Shown here in pieces: positions 8,982 to 16,339 of a stretch of 64,000 nt of DNA (position 1 is its first letter; each line of letters begins with the position of its first letter). Origin of the DNA: Methylobacter sp. (GTDB taxonomy: Bacteria; Pseudomonadota; Gammaproteobacteria; Methylococcales; Methylomonadaceae); NCBI GenBank assembly GCA_030679035.1, contig JAUXTH010000189.1, positions 216,014-280,013 on the forward strand, given 5' to 3'. Below the pieces are notes generated by a model. It was not told where the DNA came from, made no database searches, and was given only the letters and a program-made list of their open reading frames with translations. The position numbers were made by a program, and so were the translations under genes.

Positions 8982-9103
8982 TCATTCCCACGCTCTGCCG
9001 TGGGAATACCGTCAGTAACGCTCAGCGTCACGCAACGCAGGAGCGTTGCTAAATGCTTTCCACTCAGAAAACTTAATGGTAGTGACGCAGAGCATGGGAA
9101 CGA
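8982..9103. repeat. MITE-like element with imperfect terminal inverted repeats
   Basis: The 17-base ends (8982-8998 and 9087-9103) are inverted copies matching at 15 positions, with the core TTCCCANGCTCTGC. Inside are two hairpins: CCCAC...GTGGG near the left end and GCAACGC/GCGTTGC at 9032-9049. No ORF of note is inside. It fills the gap between the TPR-like gene and the third GvpA homologue in the middle of the operon. Similar elements are common in gammaproteobacterial genomes. Confidence 0.65.
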
Positions 9104-9118
9104 TAAAACATACACTAA

Positions 9119-9400
9119 CTATACGGTCGCTGTCATCGTTTGCTCAATTCGTTCAAGTACATCCAGCGATAGCCGCAACAAACCATCTTGTTCGTAACCT
9201 CGGGAAATGCTCATCAGACTGGATTGAGCAGCTTCACTTTCCTCGCTGTCAGGATATTCCTCAATAATTTTTAGATACACATCTACCGCTTGCCATAGTT
9301 CATCTTGTTCAAACCAAGTATTGCCCATACGCAGTAGCAATCCACGCGTTGCTGCATTTATATCGATAGTATTGTTATGTTTCGCAAGGTGGCCGTTCAT
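9119..9400 (-). CDS. gvpX: Small TPR-like gas vesicle locus protein (GvpX position)
   Basis: This protein of about 93 aa contains a recognisable tetratricopeptide-like pair of helices (RMGNTWFEQDELWQAVDVYLKIIEEYPDSEES), followed by a second helical pair. TPR modules bind other proteins, so it is probably an assembly adaptor. ATG 9400 is preferred over GTG 9403 because AAGGA lies 8 bases before it. It follows gvpK after 11 bases. The position matches GvpX of the Serratia 39006 locus; the name is positional. Confidence 0.7.
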   Translation of the reverse strand: MNGHLAKHNNTIDINAATRGLLLRMGNTWFEQDELWQAVDVYLKIIEEYPDSEESEAAQSSLMSISRGYEQDGLLRLSLDVLERIEQTMTATV

Positions 9401-9411
9401 CACACTCGTCC

Positions 9412-9759
9412 TTATAATAATCGGCCTAATGGGCCTAAGTTAAAATTCAAATCATCTTCTTTAAGATCAAAAACCTCTCGTAAATGCTCCAGTTCCTCGG
9501 CTTGCCGCATTAACGTCAAACCTAAGCGCTCAATTTCTTCATCGCTAAGCGAACCCGAATCCATACGCTTAATAGCTTGGCGTTCCAACAGTTCGTGTAA
9601 CAATTTAACCAGTGTTAAAACGAGTTGCGCCAAACCATTACGAACGCGTTCACCATCGATTTCTATTTTGCGCTTGCTACCTTCAACAACCAGTCGTTGC
9701 GTTGATTGCGCTGGTAAATCAACCTTGGAATGATCTGGAAATAGGTGCTTCGTTGTCAT
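9412..9759 (-). CDS. gvpK: Gas vesicle protein GvpK
   Basis: This 115-aa protein carries the GvpK signature: IDGERVRNGLAQLVLTLVKLLHELLERQAIKRMDSG, then LSDEEIERLG and a conserved ...LDFNLGPLGRLL-like ending (here LNFNLGPLGRLL). GvpK is a conserved helical accessory protein needed for vesicle formation, of uncertain mechanism. GGGAG lies about 7 bases upstream of ATG 9759. It is of typical length for the family. Confidence 0.92.
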   Translation of the reverse strand: MTTKHLFPDHSKVDLPAQSTQRLVVEGSKRKIEIDGERVRNGLAQLVLTLVKLLHELLERQAIKRMDSGSLSDEEIERLGLTLMRQAEELEHLREVFDLKEDDLNFNLGPLGRLL

Positions 9760-9763
9760 TGCT

Positions 9764-9961
9764 TTACTCCCTACCGCGTAAACGTCTTCCTGTTTCTACA
9801 GAAGCGACTAAAGCCTGTAGACTTAAATAAATCAAATCAATATTGGCTACTGAAATGGTTACATCAGCAACAACAACCGCACCTTTGTTCAGAATGCGAT
9901 CCAATGCCTCACACAGAGAAATCTGTTGCTGTTCATCCTGATACTGCTTATTTATTGACAT
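9764..9961 (-). CDS. gvpA2: GvpA-family minor protein, GvpJ/GvpS-like (GvpA2 position)
   Basis: This 65-aa protein is little more than the GvpA core: LCEALDRILNKGAVVVADVTISVANIDLIYLSLQALVASVETGRR. Compared with the main GvpA, the strands carry more polar residues and it lacks the C-terminal hydrophobic helix extension. Such minor paralogues are needed in small amounts. ATG at 9961 was chosen over a GTG five codons upstream (9976); neither has a strong ribosome site. It lies between the ArsA-like gene and gvpK. Confidence 0.85.
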   Translation of the reverse strand: MSINKQYQDEQQQISLCEALDRILNKGAVVVADVTISVANIDLIYLSLQALVASVETGRRLRGRE

Positions 9962-9979
9962 AATACATTTACTCACAGT

Positions 9980-11932
9980 TTATAGAAACAATGCCGAACC
10001 CAAAGCCTTTAGCTCACTTAAGCCAGTAGGCTCTATTTGCCGATAAATTTGTGCTTGCGGCTGGTTAGGAAAAATGTCATGCGTACGTTCAAGTTGCAAC
10101 GATTCACGTGCATTGATTGCCTGGCACAATGCACAATCGCTGACGGGTGTAATCTGATTGATAAACAACGCTTTTGCCGTCATGCCTAGTCGCTGCAATG
10201 CGCATATCATTTCACTGGTTTTTTCTATCGCCAAATGGGTCGGAATGGTGACCGCATACAATTCTGTTTGTTCGATATTTTGCAACAGAATGCGTAGATT
10301 CTTTAATTCGCGTGAGAGCTGTACCAAGCGTTCTGATAAATGTGGCAACCGCATGATCTGGCGGTATTTTAGCAACAACGAAAAGAACTGTTTTAGCCAA
10401 TCTCGAATCAATTCAGGCAATTCCAGTAAACGTAGTAAATGCCCGCTAGGCGCGGCATCTACTATTATCGTGTCATAACGGTCACTGTCGAGATGATTCA
10501 TGATCGTGGTCAATGCCATAATTTCATCTAATCCGGGGGGGGCTAAATCGAGCAAATGTTCCATCACTTCACGATCAAAGGTAATATCCAGACGCGGTAA
10601 AGCATCCTGCAAAAAACCTTCCAATTCTGCACGATAGTCGCGCCGAATTTTTTCGAAGTCAGCTTTTGCATTGATTTCCTGGGCATCGATTTTAACCAAC
10701 CCTGTCCTGAGCGTAGTCGAAGGAAGCGTAGTCGAAGGGACTGAAGTAGGATGCCGTTGTACGTTTATTCCCAGACAATCGCTAAGCGAATGCGCGGGGT
10801 CTGTTGAGAATAATAGAATGCGCAATTGCGGATATTCGCTATGCAAGCGCAATGCTGTGGCACAGGCCAAGGTAGTCTTGCCCACACCGCCTTTGCCTGC
10901 AAAAATCAATAGCCGTAATGTGCTGGCAGGTAGCTGAATGGGATTTTCTACATGCAAGGGCAATTTATAACTATAAGCAGTAGGCATGACTTCGTTTTTT
11001 TCAAGTAAACGCACCTCTGACCACAGTGAGTAAAGTAGCTTGCCGCTAGGTTCTGCGGCAAGTAAAGGCAGCGTCCAAAACAGGTGTCCAGGTAAGCGTT
11101 TGAGGGCGTTCTTAAGCGCGAGCATTTGCCTGCTGCGTTCAGCTAAACAGGTCGGGCAATCGTTTTTAGGAAACAATCGATTGACCACCAGATCGGACAT
11201 AAACACCCGCTGTTTATTCAAGGCGTTGACGAGATCAATACTTTCCTCCACACTCATCGTCTCCGCCAGCATCACTAAAATAAAACAACAACGCCCCGTG
11301 TCAGTCATCAGACTGTGCATGGCTTTTAGTGAATCATTCATGTCCAGTAGAAAATGATCCAAATGATCTAATCGATTATCGCCGCCAAAACGTTTTCGCA
11401 TGTAGCGGTGTTTGGCGAGCAAGGTATCCAAAGCCGTCAACCACCGATGAATCAGATCAGGCATTTCCAAAAGCCGCAATGTATGCCCCGTAGGTGCGGT
11501 ATCTATAATGATACGGTAGTAGATATCTTGTTGAATCCACTCAGCGATTTCAAGATAAGCCGCCAATTCATCCATACCCGGAAGCGCGGCATCCATTAAA
11601 CCTTGAATGTCGTTTTTGTCGAGGAAAGTACCGCGATCAGCGATTTCTTTCAGGAGGGCATCGTGTCGCATTTTGAACTCATGCAAGGAAGCGGCGGCAT
11701 TTAATTCGCGCACCTCCAAATTCTTGGGCAACACCAGATCGGAAAGAATATTTTTCAGGGAGTGCGCTGGATCGGTAGAAACCAGCAAGAAATGGTGGTG
11801 TGGTTGTTCTTGCGCCAACTTTAACGCAGTCGCACTTGCACAGGTACTTTTTCCTACACCGCCTTTACCTCCGAAGAAGACCAATTTCAGCAGTGACTCC
11901 TGTAAAAATTTGGGATAAATCGCAAGTTTCAT
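9980..11932 (-). CDS. gvpW: Tandem ArsA-type ATPase of the gas vesicle locus (GvpW position)
   Basis: This 650-aa protein holds two ArsA/GET3-type domains, each with a deviant Walker A (GGKGGVGKST at about 21-30 and AGKGGVGKTT at about 345-354), a STDPAHSL switch, and an IIDTAPTGHTLRLLE or IVDAAPSGHLLRLLE box. GET3 relatives shuttle hydrophobic proteins, so a chaperone role toward aggregation-prone GvpA proteins is a reasonable inference. Metal-binding arsenite cysteines typical of ArsA are not evident, although each half has a short CxxC near its C-terminal part. Residues about 397-411 come from a palindromic repeat (10700-10740) inserted in frame into the second domain. ATG 11932 overlaps the gvpG stop. 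Confidence 0.88.
   Translation of the reverse strand: MKLAIYPKFLQESLLKLVFFGGKGGVGKSTCASATALKLAQEQPHHHFLLVSTDPAHSLKNILSDLVLPKNLEVRELNAAASLHEFKMRHDALLKEIADRGTFLDKNDIQGLMDAALPGMDELAAYLEIAEWIQQDIYYRIIIDTAPTGHTLRLLEMPDLIHRWLTALDTLLAKHRYMRKRFGGDNRLDHLDHFLLDMNDSLKAMHSLMTDTGRCCFILVMLAETMSVEESIDLVNALNKQRVFMSDLVVNRLFPKNDCPTCLAERSRQMLALKNALKRLPGHLFWTLPLLAAEPSGKLLYSLWSEVRLLEKNEVMPTAYSYKLPLHVENPIQLPASTLRLLIFAGKGGVGKTTLACATALRLHSEYPQLRILLFSTDPAHSLSDCLGINVQRHPTSVPSTTLPSTTLRTGLVKIDAQEINAKADFEKIRRDYRAELEGFLQDALPRLDITFDREVMEHLLDLAPPGLDEIMALTTIMNHLDSDRYDTIIVDAAPSGHLLRLLELPELIRDWLKQFFSLLLKYRQIMRLPHLSERLVQLSRELKNLRILLQNIEQTELYAVTIPTHLAIEKTSEMICALQRLGMTAKALFINQITPVSDCALCQAINARESLQLERTHDIFPNQPQAQIYRQIEPTGLSELKALGSALFL
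10700..10740. repeat. Coding palindromic element, copy in the ArsA-like gene
   Basis: The element reads CCTGTCCTGAGCGTAGTCGA followed by a second, partial GCGTAGTCGAAGG unit. It encodes a Thr/Ser/Pro-rich stretch between two strands of the second ATPase domain without breaking the frame. Confidence 0.75.
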
Positions 11933-12216
11933 TTTGTCTCGTCCTCGTCATCCTCATCTGCTTCATCCTCAGCATCGCCTATCATGTTATCCTCTTCATC
12001 CAGCGCATCTAATCTATCGAGCAGCACGGCTTCCTGTTGTTCAAATTCTTCTTCGGTGATCTGGCCCGCTTCCAGTTGCATATAAAGCTCAGTCAAACTT
12101 TCACGAATACGATCCGCCTCGCCAGCCAATTCTTCTTCCGCCAGTTCGTGAATTTGTCGAAAAATCCACATGATGCCTTTAACAGGAGAAAACAGTATGT
12201 CATCGACCAGCAGCAT
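11929..12216 (-). CDS. gvpG: Gas vesicle protein GvpG
   Basis: This 95-aa protein is a typical GvpG: N-terminal hydrophobic FSPVKGIMWIFRQIHELAEEE, a helical middle with ITEEEFEQQEAVLLDRLD, and a strongly acidic tail of Asp and Glu. GvpG proteins are small accessory factors that interact with GvpF/L. It follows gvpF by 9 bases and overlaps the next start by ATGA. Confidence 0.92.
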   Translation of the reverse strand: MLLVDDILFSPVKGIMWIFRQIHELAEEELAGEADRIRESLTELYMQLEAGQITEEEFEQQEAVLLDRLDALDEEDNMIGDAEDEADEDDEDETK

Positions 12217-12225
12217 GGTTTATCC

Positions 12226-13044
12226 TCAGTCAGGGTGAGCACTTTCGCTGGTCAACGCTTTCTTCTTCGCTGTAGGAGCATGTAAATCCAGGGTAACGAA
12301 ATTATGCGGCGCCCACGGACCGGTATAATCAAACAAATAAACGTTATCAAATAACTTTGAGGCTTGAAAAACGCCTTTAGCGAATTCATCCAGCCGTTTT
12401 CTTTCTACCAAACACGCCAGATTCATCACATCTTTTTCTTTTTTAACAGGATTTTCAATAATGTCTTCGCAATAATCGAACAATACTTCTTTTACTTTTT
12501 CAGTAGATTCTTTTCTATCGGCGCTACGCAATGATTCATATAAATTACCCAATCGAATCTTCTCTTCGCGGCGATTGCCGTCTCTGGAATCTCTATTCCA
12601 GATTTCATCACGCGTTTCGCTCAAGACCGGATGCAAAGAAACAAAATATTCATAAATATTGGTGACATCCCAAGAAACGCGTAAGCCCATTTCCACTCGC
12701 CCATTTAGACGTTCAAAATGTTCTCTGATGGTTTTCTGGTTGGAGGCCAGCAAATTCTGTACTGCTTCGGCATTGCGGGCAATAACACCGAAACGCATCG
12801 GCAATACGGTATTTTCTTCTGTCAGCGAGTGTAATACGGCTTGATGTGCAGTAATATTGCGTCTTTCCGGGCGTAAACGGGTGCTAAGCGTATCACTGAC
12901 CACGGCTCTTAAGCCGTTTTTATCGATGGCATAAACAGAGGCAGATTCCAGTCCGCGTATTTTGTAGTTGGGCTTTGAGTCATCAGACGCACAGAGAGCA
13001 TAAAGCACCTTAGCACGATAACTTCTGGATTTATCGATGTTCAC
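12226..13044 (-). CDS. gvpF: Gas vesicle protein GvpF (GvpF1 position)
   Basis: This 272-aa GvpF/L-family protein shows all conserved blocks: VLYALC at the start, ALRAVVS-like GLRAVVSDTL, LPMRFGVIA, VEMGLRVSWD, and the C-terminal YTGPWAPHNFVTLDL. GvpF binds GvpA and is placed on the gas-facing side in cyanobacteria, according to family literature. The start is a GTG at 13044 that overlaps the preceding TGA (GTGA), so translation is probably coupled. It is the best-conserved of the three GvpF/L genes here and the one nearest gvpA. Confidence 0.92.
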   Translation of the reverse strand: MNIDKSRSYRAKVLYALCASDDSKPNYKIRGLESASVYAIDKNGLRAVVSDTLSTRLRPERRNITAHQAVLHSLTEENTVLPMRFGVIARNAEAVQNLLASNQKTIREHFERLNGRVEMGLRVSWDVTNIYEYFVSLHPVLSETRDEIWNRDSRDGNRREEKIRLGNLYESLRSADRKESTEKVKEVLFDYCEDIIENPVKKEKDVMNLACLVERKRLDEFAKGVFQASKLFDNVYLFDYTGPWAPHNFVTLDLHAPTAKKKALTSESAHPD

Positions 13045-13238
13045 AATGCACTCCTTAGTAAAATGCGTTTGCCTCTAGTGTGCCGCATCTGCATGCGGTT
13101 TAATCGCTGATATTCTTCTGAATAAATACGTCCGAAATCGGTAAGAATTTGTGACTTCCCCGTCATGTTGACGCAAGCGCGAAAACTCTTCGCCATACGC
13201 GGGGTACGGATATGAGCGAGGGTGCGAATTTTGTTCAT
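13041..13238 (-). CDS. Small basic protein of unknown function inside the gas vesicle operon
   Basis: This 65-aa, strongly basic protein (MNKIRTLAHIRTPRMAKSF..., ending RGKRILLRSAL) is not recognised. ATG 13238 has GAGGTAG six bases upstream, which decides the start against a longer frame. Its stop overlaps the GTG of gvpF. Nothing suggests membrane insertion. I do not recall a counterpart at this exact position in the Serratia locus, where a single gene lies between gvpN and gvpF1. Possible roles include nucleic-acid binding or a GvpF partner, but this is speculation. Confidence 0.65.
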   Translation of the reverse strand: MNKIRTLAHIRTPRMAKSFRACVNMTGKSQILTDFGRIYSEEYQRLNRMQMRHTRGKRILLRSAL

Positions 13239-13248
13239 GATGACTACC

Positions 13249-13557
13249 TCAATATTTAATTCGCAGACCAGAAGACTTTTTCTTCTCAGTTGGCTTTGAT
13301 ATACCGTCAACCGTCACACAGGCAGCGGCTGCACCTGCAAGCAACATTTCCTTTTCTTTATCAATATCGGCAATACGACTATCGATGCCGGCTATACGCG
13401 ATGAAGCAGCCTCACGTTCGCGTGTTCGCCGCCAACGCTCCAATTCCAGTGCACCGACCTGGAAATAGTCTCGGTATATTTGGTGGTCACCACTACCCCG
13501 TCCGGAATGAGTTTTTATATCTGATATTGTCCTAGGAGGACGCGTACTGATTGCCAT
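13249..13557 (-). CDS. gvpV: Gas vesicle locus protein between gvpN and gvpF (GvpV position)
   Basis: This 102-aa protein begins MAISTRPPRTISDIKTHSG and contains a helical segment (YRDYFQVGALELERWRRTRER) and a heptad-like stretch (RIAGIDSRIADIDKEKEML). The family has no known biochemistry. ATG 13557 has GGAG seven bases upstream and lies just after the gvpN stop. The name is taken only from its position in the Serratia 39006 order. Confidence 0.7.
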   Translation of the reverse strand: MAISTRPPRTISDIKTHSGRGSGDHQIYRDYFQVGALELERWRRTREREAASSRIAGIDSRIADIDKEKEMLLAGAAAACVTVDGISKPTEKKKSSGLRIKY

Positions 13558-13559
13558 GA

Positions 13560-14549
13560 CTACTCCACCACTTTCATTTTTTGTGTGGATGCTTTGACAG
13601 CTTCTGAACCCACTGGCGGACAAATTTTGCGAATAACATCATCGACCATTTCATGAAAGATCGAGTGTCCGGCACGCTGTATTTTAGCCGTTTCCATGCT
13701 CAAAACATCGTAGCAAATAGAATGGAATAACTTGTCGCCATAACGCGGCTTCATTCCTTGCAAGGACAAGATGCTGGCAATGGCAATTCCCGCGCGTAAC
13801 CCGTGTTTGGTTTCGTGTTCATTGCCACGCAACTCCCTGACTATATCAACGATATATGCCGACTCTTTTAATTCCAAGTCAGAACGTGCATGTAATATCT
13901 GTAATTCAGTATCCCGATCTGCAAGACCGATATTGATGGTAATCATACGGTCCATCAGGGCATCTTGGGTCTTGTGCGTACCCGCGTATTCTTCTGGATT
14001 GGAGGTAAAAATAGCGCGAAAGCTTGAGTGTACGTCCATAAAACCCTCTCCAGCGCCACGTAAACCGGGCAAGTTCAAAATGCCTTCGGACAACACCGAT
14101 AACAGCACGTTATTGGTTTCTGCCTTCGAACGATTGAACTCATCATAAATCAGCATATCGCCATTGCGACACGCGGTCGTCAAACGGTTATCCACCCACA
14201 TGCGGTTCATCTGTTCTTCAGTTTTAAGTACCGAATGAATGTAGTTATCGACTAAACTGCTTTTGCGATAGCCAATGTCTTTTCCTGTTAAATCGGAACT
14301 TACGAATTCTTCGTTACCTTGCAACAAGGTGACGGGGCGACCCCATTGTGTAGCAAGATGAAATGCTAAAGTTGTTTTTCCTGTTCCCGATGGACCAGCA
14401 AAATGTACGGGATAGCCTGCGTGTAAATAAACCAACGCGCGATCTATAATATCTTTTACATAAGAAGTCAGTACAAAATGATCACTCGCCTCTGGAACGA
14501 CAAGGTCATCTTCCACGGTATAATGTGAAACGGTATTTTGCTTAATCAT
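13560..14549 (-). CDS. gvpN: Gas vesicle protein GvpN, MoxR-like AAA+ ATPase
   Basis: GvpN is an AAA+ ATPase of the MoxR/CbbQ type required for vesicle enlargement. In this 329-aa protein, Walker A is GPSGTGKT (about 52-59), Walker B is MLIYDEFNR (about 132-140), and the sensor region includes IFTSNPEEYAGTH with an Arg finger in DRMITINIG. ATG at 14549 was chosen because the conserved family start lies just before VLTSYVKDIIDRAL and because AGGAG-like bases precede it; a longer frame from 14588 lacks this. A 288-base gap with a terminator-like hairpin separates it from gvpC. Confidence 0.93.
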   Translation of the reverse strand: MIKQNTVSHYTVEDDLVVPEASDHFVLTSYVKDIIDRALVYLHAGYPVHFAGPSGTGKTTLAFHLATQWGRPVTLLQGNEEFVSSDLTGKDIGYRKSSLVDNYIHSVLKTEEQMNRMWVDNRLTTACRNGDMLIYDEFNRSKAETNNVLLSVLSEGILNLPGLRGAGEGFMDVHSSFRAIFTSNPEEYAGTHKTQDALMDRMITINIGLADRDTELQILHARSDLELKESAYIVDIVRELRGNEHETKHGLRAGIAIASILSLQGMKPRYGDKLFHSICYDVLSMETAKIQRAGHSIFHEMVDDVIRKICPPVGSEAVKASTQKMKVVE

Positions 14550-14688
14550 AAAAATACTCCTGTGCCAAACGGTATATGTTTCCCACACTGGTGGGGCTGA
14601 AGCTCTGGATAAAAATCATCAGAGTTGTCTTAGAGAAGATGTTCTTACAGCTGTGGGGCTCTGACTGACAAAATAAAAACACCACAAC

Positions 14689-14723
14689 TAGACCTTTAGT
14701 GCCTGATCAGCGCTAAAGGTCTA
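14689..14723 (-). terminator. Terminator-like hairpin between gvpC and gvpN
   Basis: Eleven-base arms (14689-14699 and 14713-14723) are perfectly complementary and enclose a 13-base loop that can pair further. On the minus strand the stem is followed within about 8 bases by GTTTTTATTTT. This would partly stop transcripts from gvpA-gvpC and lower expression of gvpN and later genes. The rest of the 14550-14837 gap shows no ORF I trust. Confidence 0.55.
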
Positions 14724-14837
14724 TGAAAAAGTCATTAGTTCAGTGTGAAACTGCATTCCCAATAACCTTGTTTCTTTCTACGTAGGCAGGCTGTTCATCT
14801 GCACACATGCTCTTTATGAGCTACAGCGGCAAGATCC

Positions 14838-15091
14838 CTATTTGCCTTTCTTCGCGCCAAAAAACTCACTAGGTTTTCTTTTAGGTTTTTTGATTTCATC
14901 GGCTTCTGTACGCTCGGAAGCCGCTTCTATCGGCTCGAAGAGCTCTGTATGTCGTGATGACGGCGCAGCTGTTTGCTCAACTTCTGGTAGCACAGGTTGT
15001 GCACTTCCATGTGCTTCATGTTGGCTTAGCGAACCTTCAACACTTCCAGCCGGAGTCTCATTAAGATGAATGGCTATGCTGGGAATGGTGT
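14838..15091 (-). other. Out-of-frame C-terminal extension of gvpC
   Basis: This stretch is open in the frame one base off from gvpC and has protein-like character: ...LNETPAGSVEGSLSQHEAHG..., then ELFEPIEAASERTEADEIKK and a terminal EFFGAKKGK before TAG at 14838-14840. It contains no start codon of its own with a ribosome site. It joins the gvpC frame at a ten-A run (15091-15100) by a -1 shift or by one extra A, giving a protein of about 243 residues. It could be reached by slippage, could be an old truncation, or could be a sequencing error. Confidence 0.6.
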
Positions 15092-15568
15092 TTTTTTTTT
15101 AGACGTGGCTGTGCCGAAAAATACGGCGTGAGCACCTGCTCTGTCTTGCGCAACATCTTTGATAAAAGCAGCAACATTGTTAGTCATATCGGCAATGAAA
15201 ACCGCTCTTTCTTTGGCACTGCGTTCAGCCATACTTTTGCGATTAGCCTTAAAGCTGCCTAATAAATCCAGCGTCTTCTTTGACATATCGGTCAAGAAAG
15301 CAGCACGGTCTTCGCGGCCCTGCCGTCCCATCACTTGATGCGTATGCCGAAATTCATTCAGTAAGCGATTAACATCATTGGTATTATCGGTGACAAATGC
15401 CGCCCGCACGTGTGCATCTCGCACGCCATTCCTTGCGCGGGTAGCAGCAAAGTCAGCAATTTGCGCGCTTACACTGAAAACTCGTGCATTTTGTTGTGCT
15501 AAACGGGATTCACGACTACCGTCAATGTTTCTACGTAACTGCGCCATATCATCTGTTAAGCGTCCCAT
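15074..15568 (-). CDS. gvpC: Gas vesicle protein GvpC-like repeat protein
   Basis: GvpC coats and stiffens the vesicle shell. This 164-aa protein lies second in the operon, as gvpC usually does, and has degenerate repeats of roughly 33 residues around the motifs RAAFVTDNTNDVNRLL, RAAFLTDMSKKTLDLL and RAVFIADMTNNVAAFI, each with R-x-x-F-x-x-D-M spacing. These amphipathic helices are what GvpC uses to bind GvpA ribs. The start ATG 15568 has GGAG upstream. The in-frame product ends in TSKKKTPFPA right after a ten-A run; see the separate entry for the out-of-frame extension. Sequence is too divergent to fix the exact repeat borders by eye. Confidence 0.82.
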   Translation of the reverse strand: MGRLTDDMAQLRRNIDGSRESRLAQQNARVFSVSAQIADFAATRARNGVRDAHVRAAFVTDNTNDVNRLLNEFRHTHQVMGRQGREDRAAFLTDMSKKTLDLLGSFKANRKSMAERSAKERAVFIADMTNNVAAFIKDVAQDRAGAHAVFFGTATSKKKTPFPA

Positions 15569-15600
15569 AGGTATTCTCCTTAGGTTATCACTTTAGCAAA

Positions 15601-15660
15601 ACCCCAAGCAGTAACCTTGAGGTGGTGGAAAGCGCCCAAGCCGCTGAATACTCAACGGCT
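15601..15660 (-). terminator. Tandem hairpins after gvpA
   Basis: Two dyads lie in the gap between gvpA and gvpC. The first (15601-15608 with 15616-15623) is followed on the minus strand by GGTTTTGC and resembles a weak intrinsic terminator. The second (15639-15660) has AGCCG/CGGCT arms with extra inner pairs. Such structures after gvpA commonly let the major shell gene be expressed far above downstream genes, by termination or by 3'-end stabilisation. Confidence 0.5.
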
Positions 15661-15683
15661 GGTCACTCTTACTCTTTGGTTAA

Positions 15684-15902
15684 TTAAGCTGGAGTAGCTG
15701 CACTGGCGGTAAGACCAATGGCTTCTGCGTATTTCAAATAGGTTTCAACAGAAGCAATAACAACGCGTGCTTCTATAGACAACAATTCGATACCGACCAA
15801 TGAAACCTTGACCCAAGCATCAATAACAATGCCTTTGTCCAGAATACGGTCTACTACTTCAGCTAAGCTAGAAGAGTCAGTTGATTTTTGAACTTTAGCC
15901 AT
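15684..15902 (-). CDS. gvpA: Major gas vesicle structural protein GvpA
   Basis: This 72-aa protein has the highly conserved GvpA core: [55 protein letters not shown], i.e. helix, beta-hairpin, helix. It polymerises into the hollow, gas-permeable, water-excluding shell that gives cells buoyancy. AGGAGA lies 8 bases before ATG 15902. It is the first gene of the locus, preceded by a sigma-54 promoter and followed by hairpins likely to raise its level relative to the other genes. Confidence 0.98.
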   Translation of the reverse strand: MAKVQKSTDSSSLAEVVDRILDKGIVIDAWVKVSLVGIELLSIEARVVIASVETYLKYAEAIGLTASAATPA

Positions 15903-15984
15903 GACGGCGTCTCCTAAAAAGTGTTAATAAATTACAGATGTAATTGGATTTTATGTGCAACGATATGCTGCACAGTAAGAACAA

Positions 15985-16000
15985 AGCAATTGATGCGCCA
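15985..16000 (-). promoter_or_regulatory. Sigma-54 (-24/-12) promoter of gvpA
   Basis: Read on the minus strand the sequence is TGGCGC-N5-TTGCT, matching the sigma-54 consensus TGGCAC-N5-TTGCW at all but one position, with the invariant GG and GC ten bases apart. Transcription should start near 15974, about 70 bases before gvpA. The locus encodes its own sigma-54 activator (6324-7745) and sensor kinase, so the regulatory circuit is self-contained. Confidence 0.8.
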
Positions 16001-16339
16001 AATTTTAGGCGTTAGAGTGTTTTTGGACATAAGTAATTTGTTTTTCGCATGGTGTTTTTTGAGTGCTTTGAATAATAAAGATATTTATTATTTTTGATCA
16101 GTGTAGGGCGGTATTGAATAAAGCTTTTTACAGTGAAAAATTAGGAGTTTGTTGCTAACAATGGATCGAATTACTATACGACTATGGTGTCAGTTACCTA
16201 GTTAGGTAAGGCGTTTCCTGGTTTGCTGACCATTACACGCTCTTTTACGCATCTCGGGCTAGGATTTCCAGAGCTTGGCTCGTATGTCATCCAGGAGCAC
16301 TAAGCAGCAGTGCCCGTAATTGGTTAATAGGGATAAACT
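16001..16339. promoter_or_regulatory. Upstream regulatory region of gvpA
   Basis: The stretch contains an A+T-rich segment (about 16060-16135) that could be bent or bind IHF, and a perfect 16-base palindrome, TTACCTAGTTAGGTAA, at 16194-16209. The palindrome lies about 195 bases upstream of the sigma-54 promoter, within the usual range for an NtrC-type enhancer. It could instead serve the plus-strand small ORF at 16340. I saw no gene in it. Confidence 0.4.

Noticed and set aside
14550..14600. Possible sigma-54 promoter before gvpN (GTGCCA at 14563-14568, plus strand)
   Set aside because: No matching -12 element at the right spacing and it falls at the ribosome-site position.
14842..15069. Plus-strand 75-codon frame antisense to the gvpC tail
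   Set aside because: It is the shadow of the minus-strand extension, which has the better protein character.
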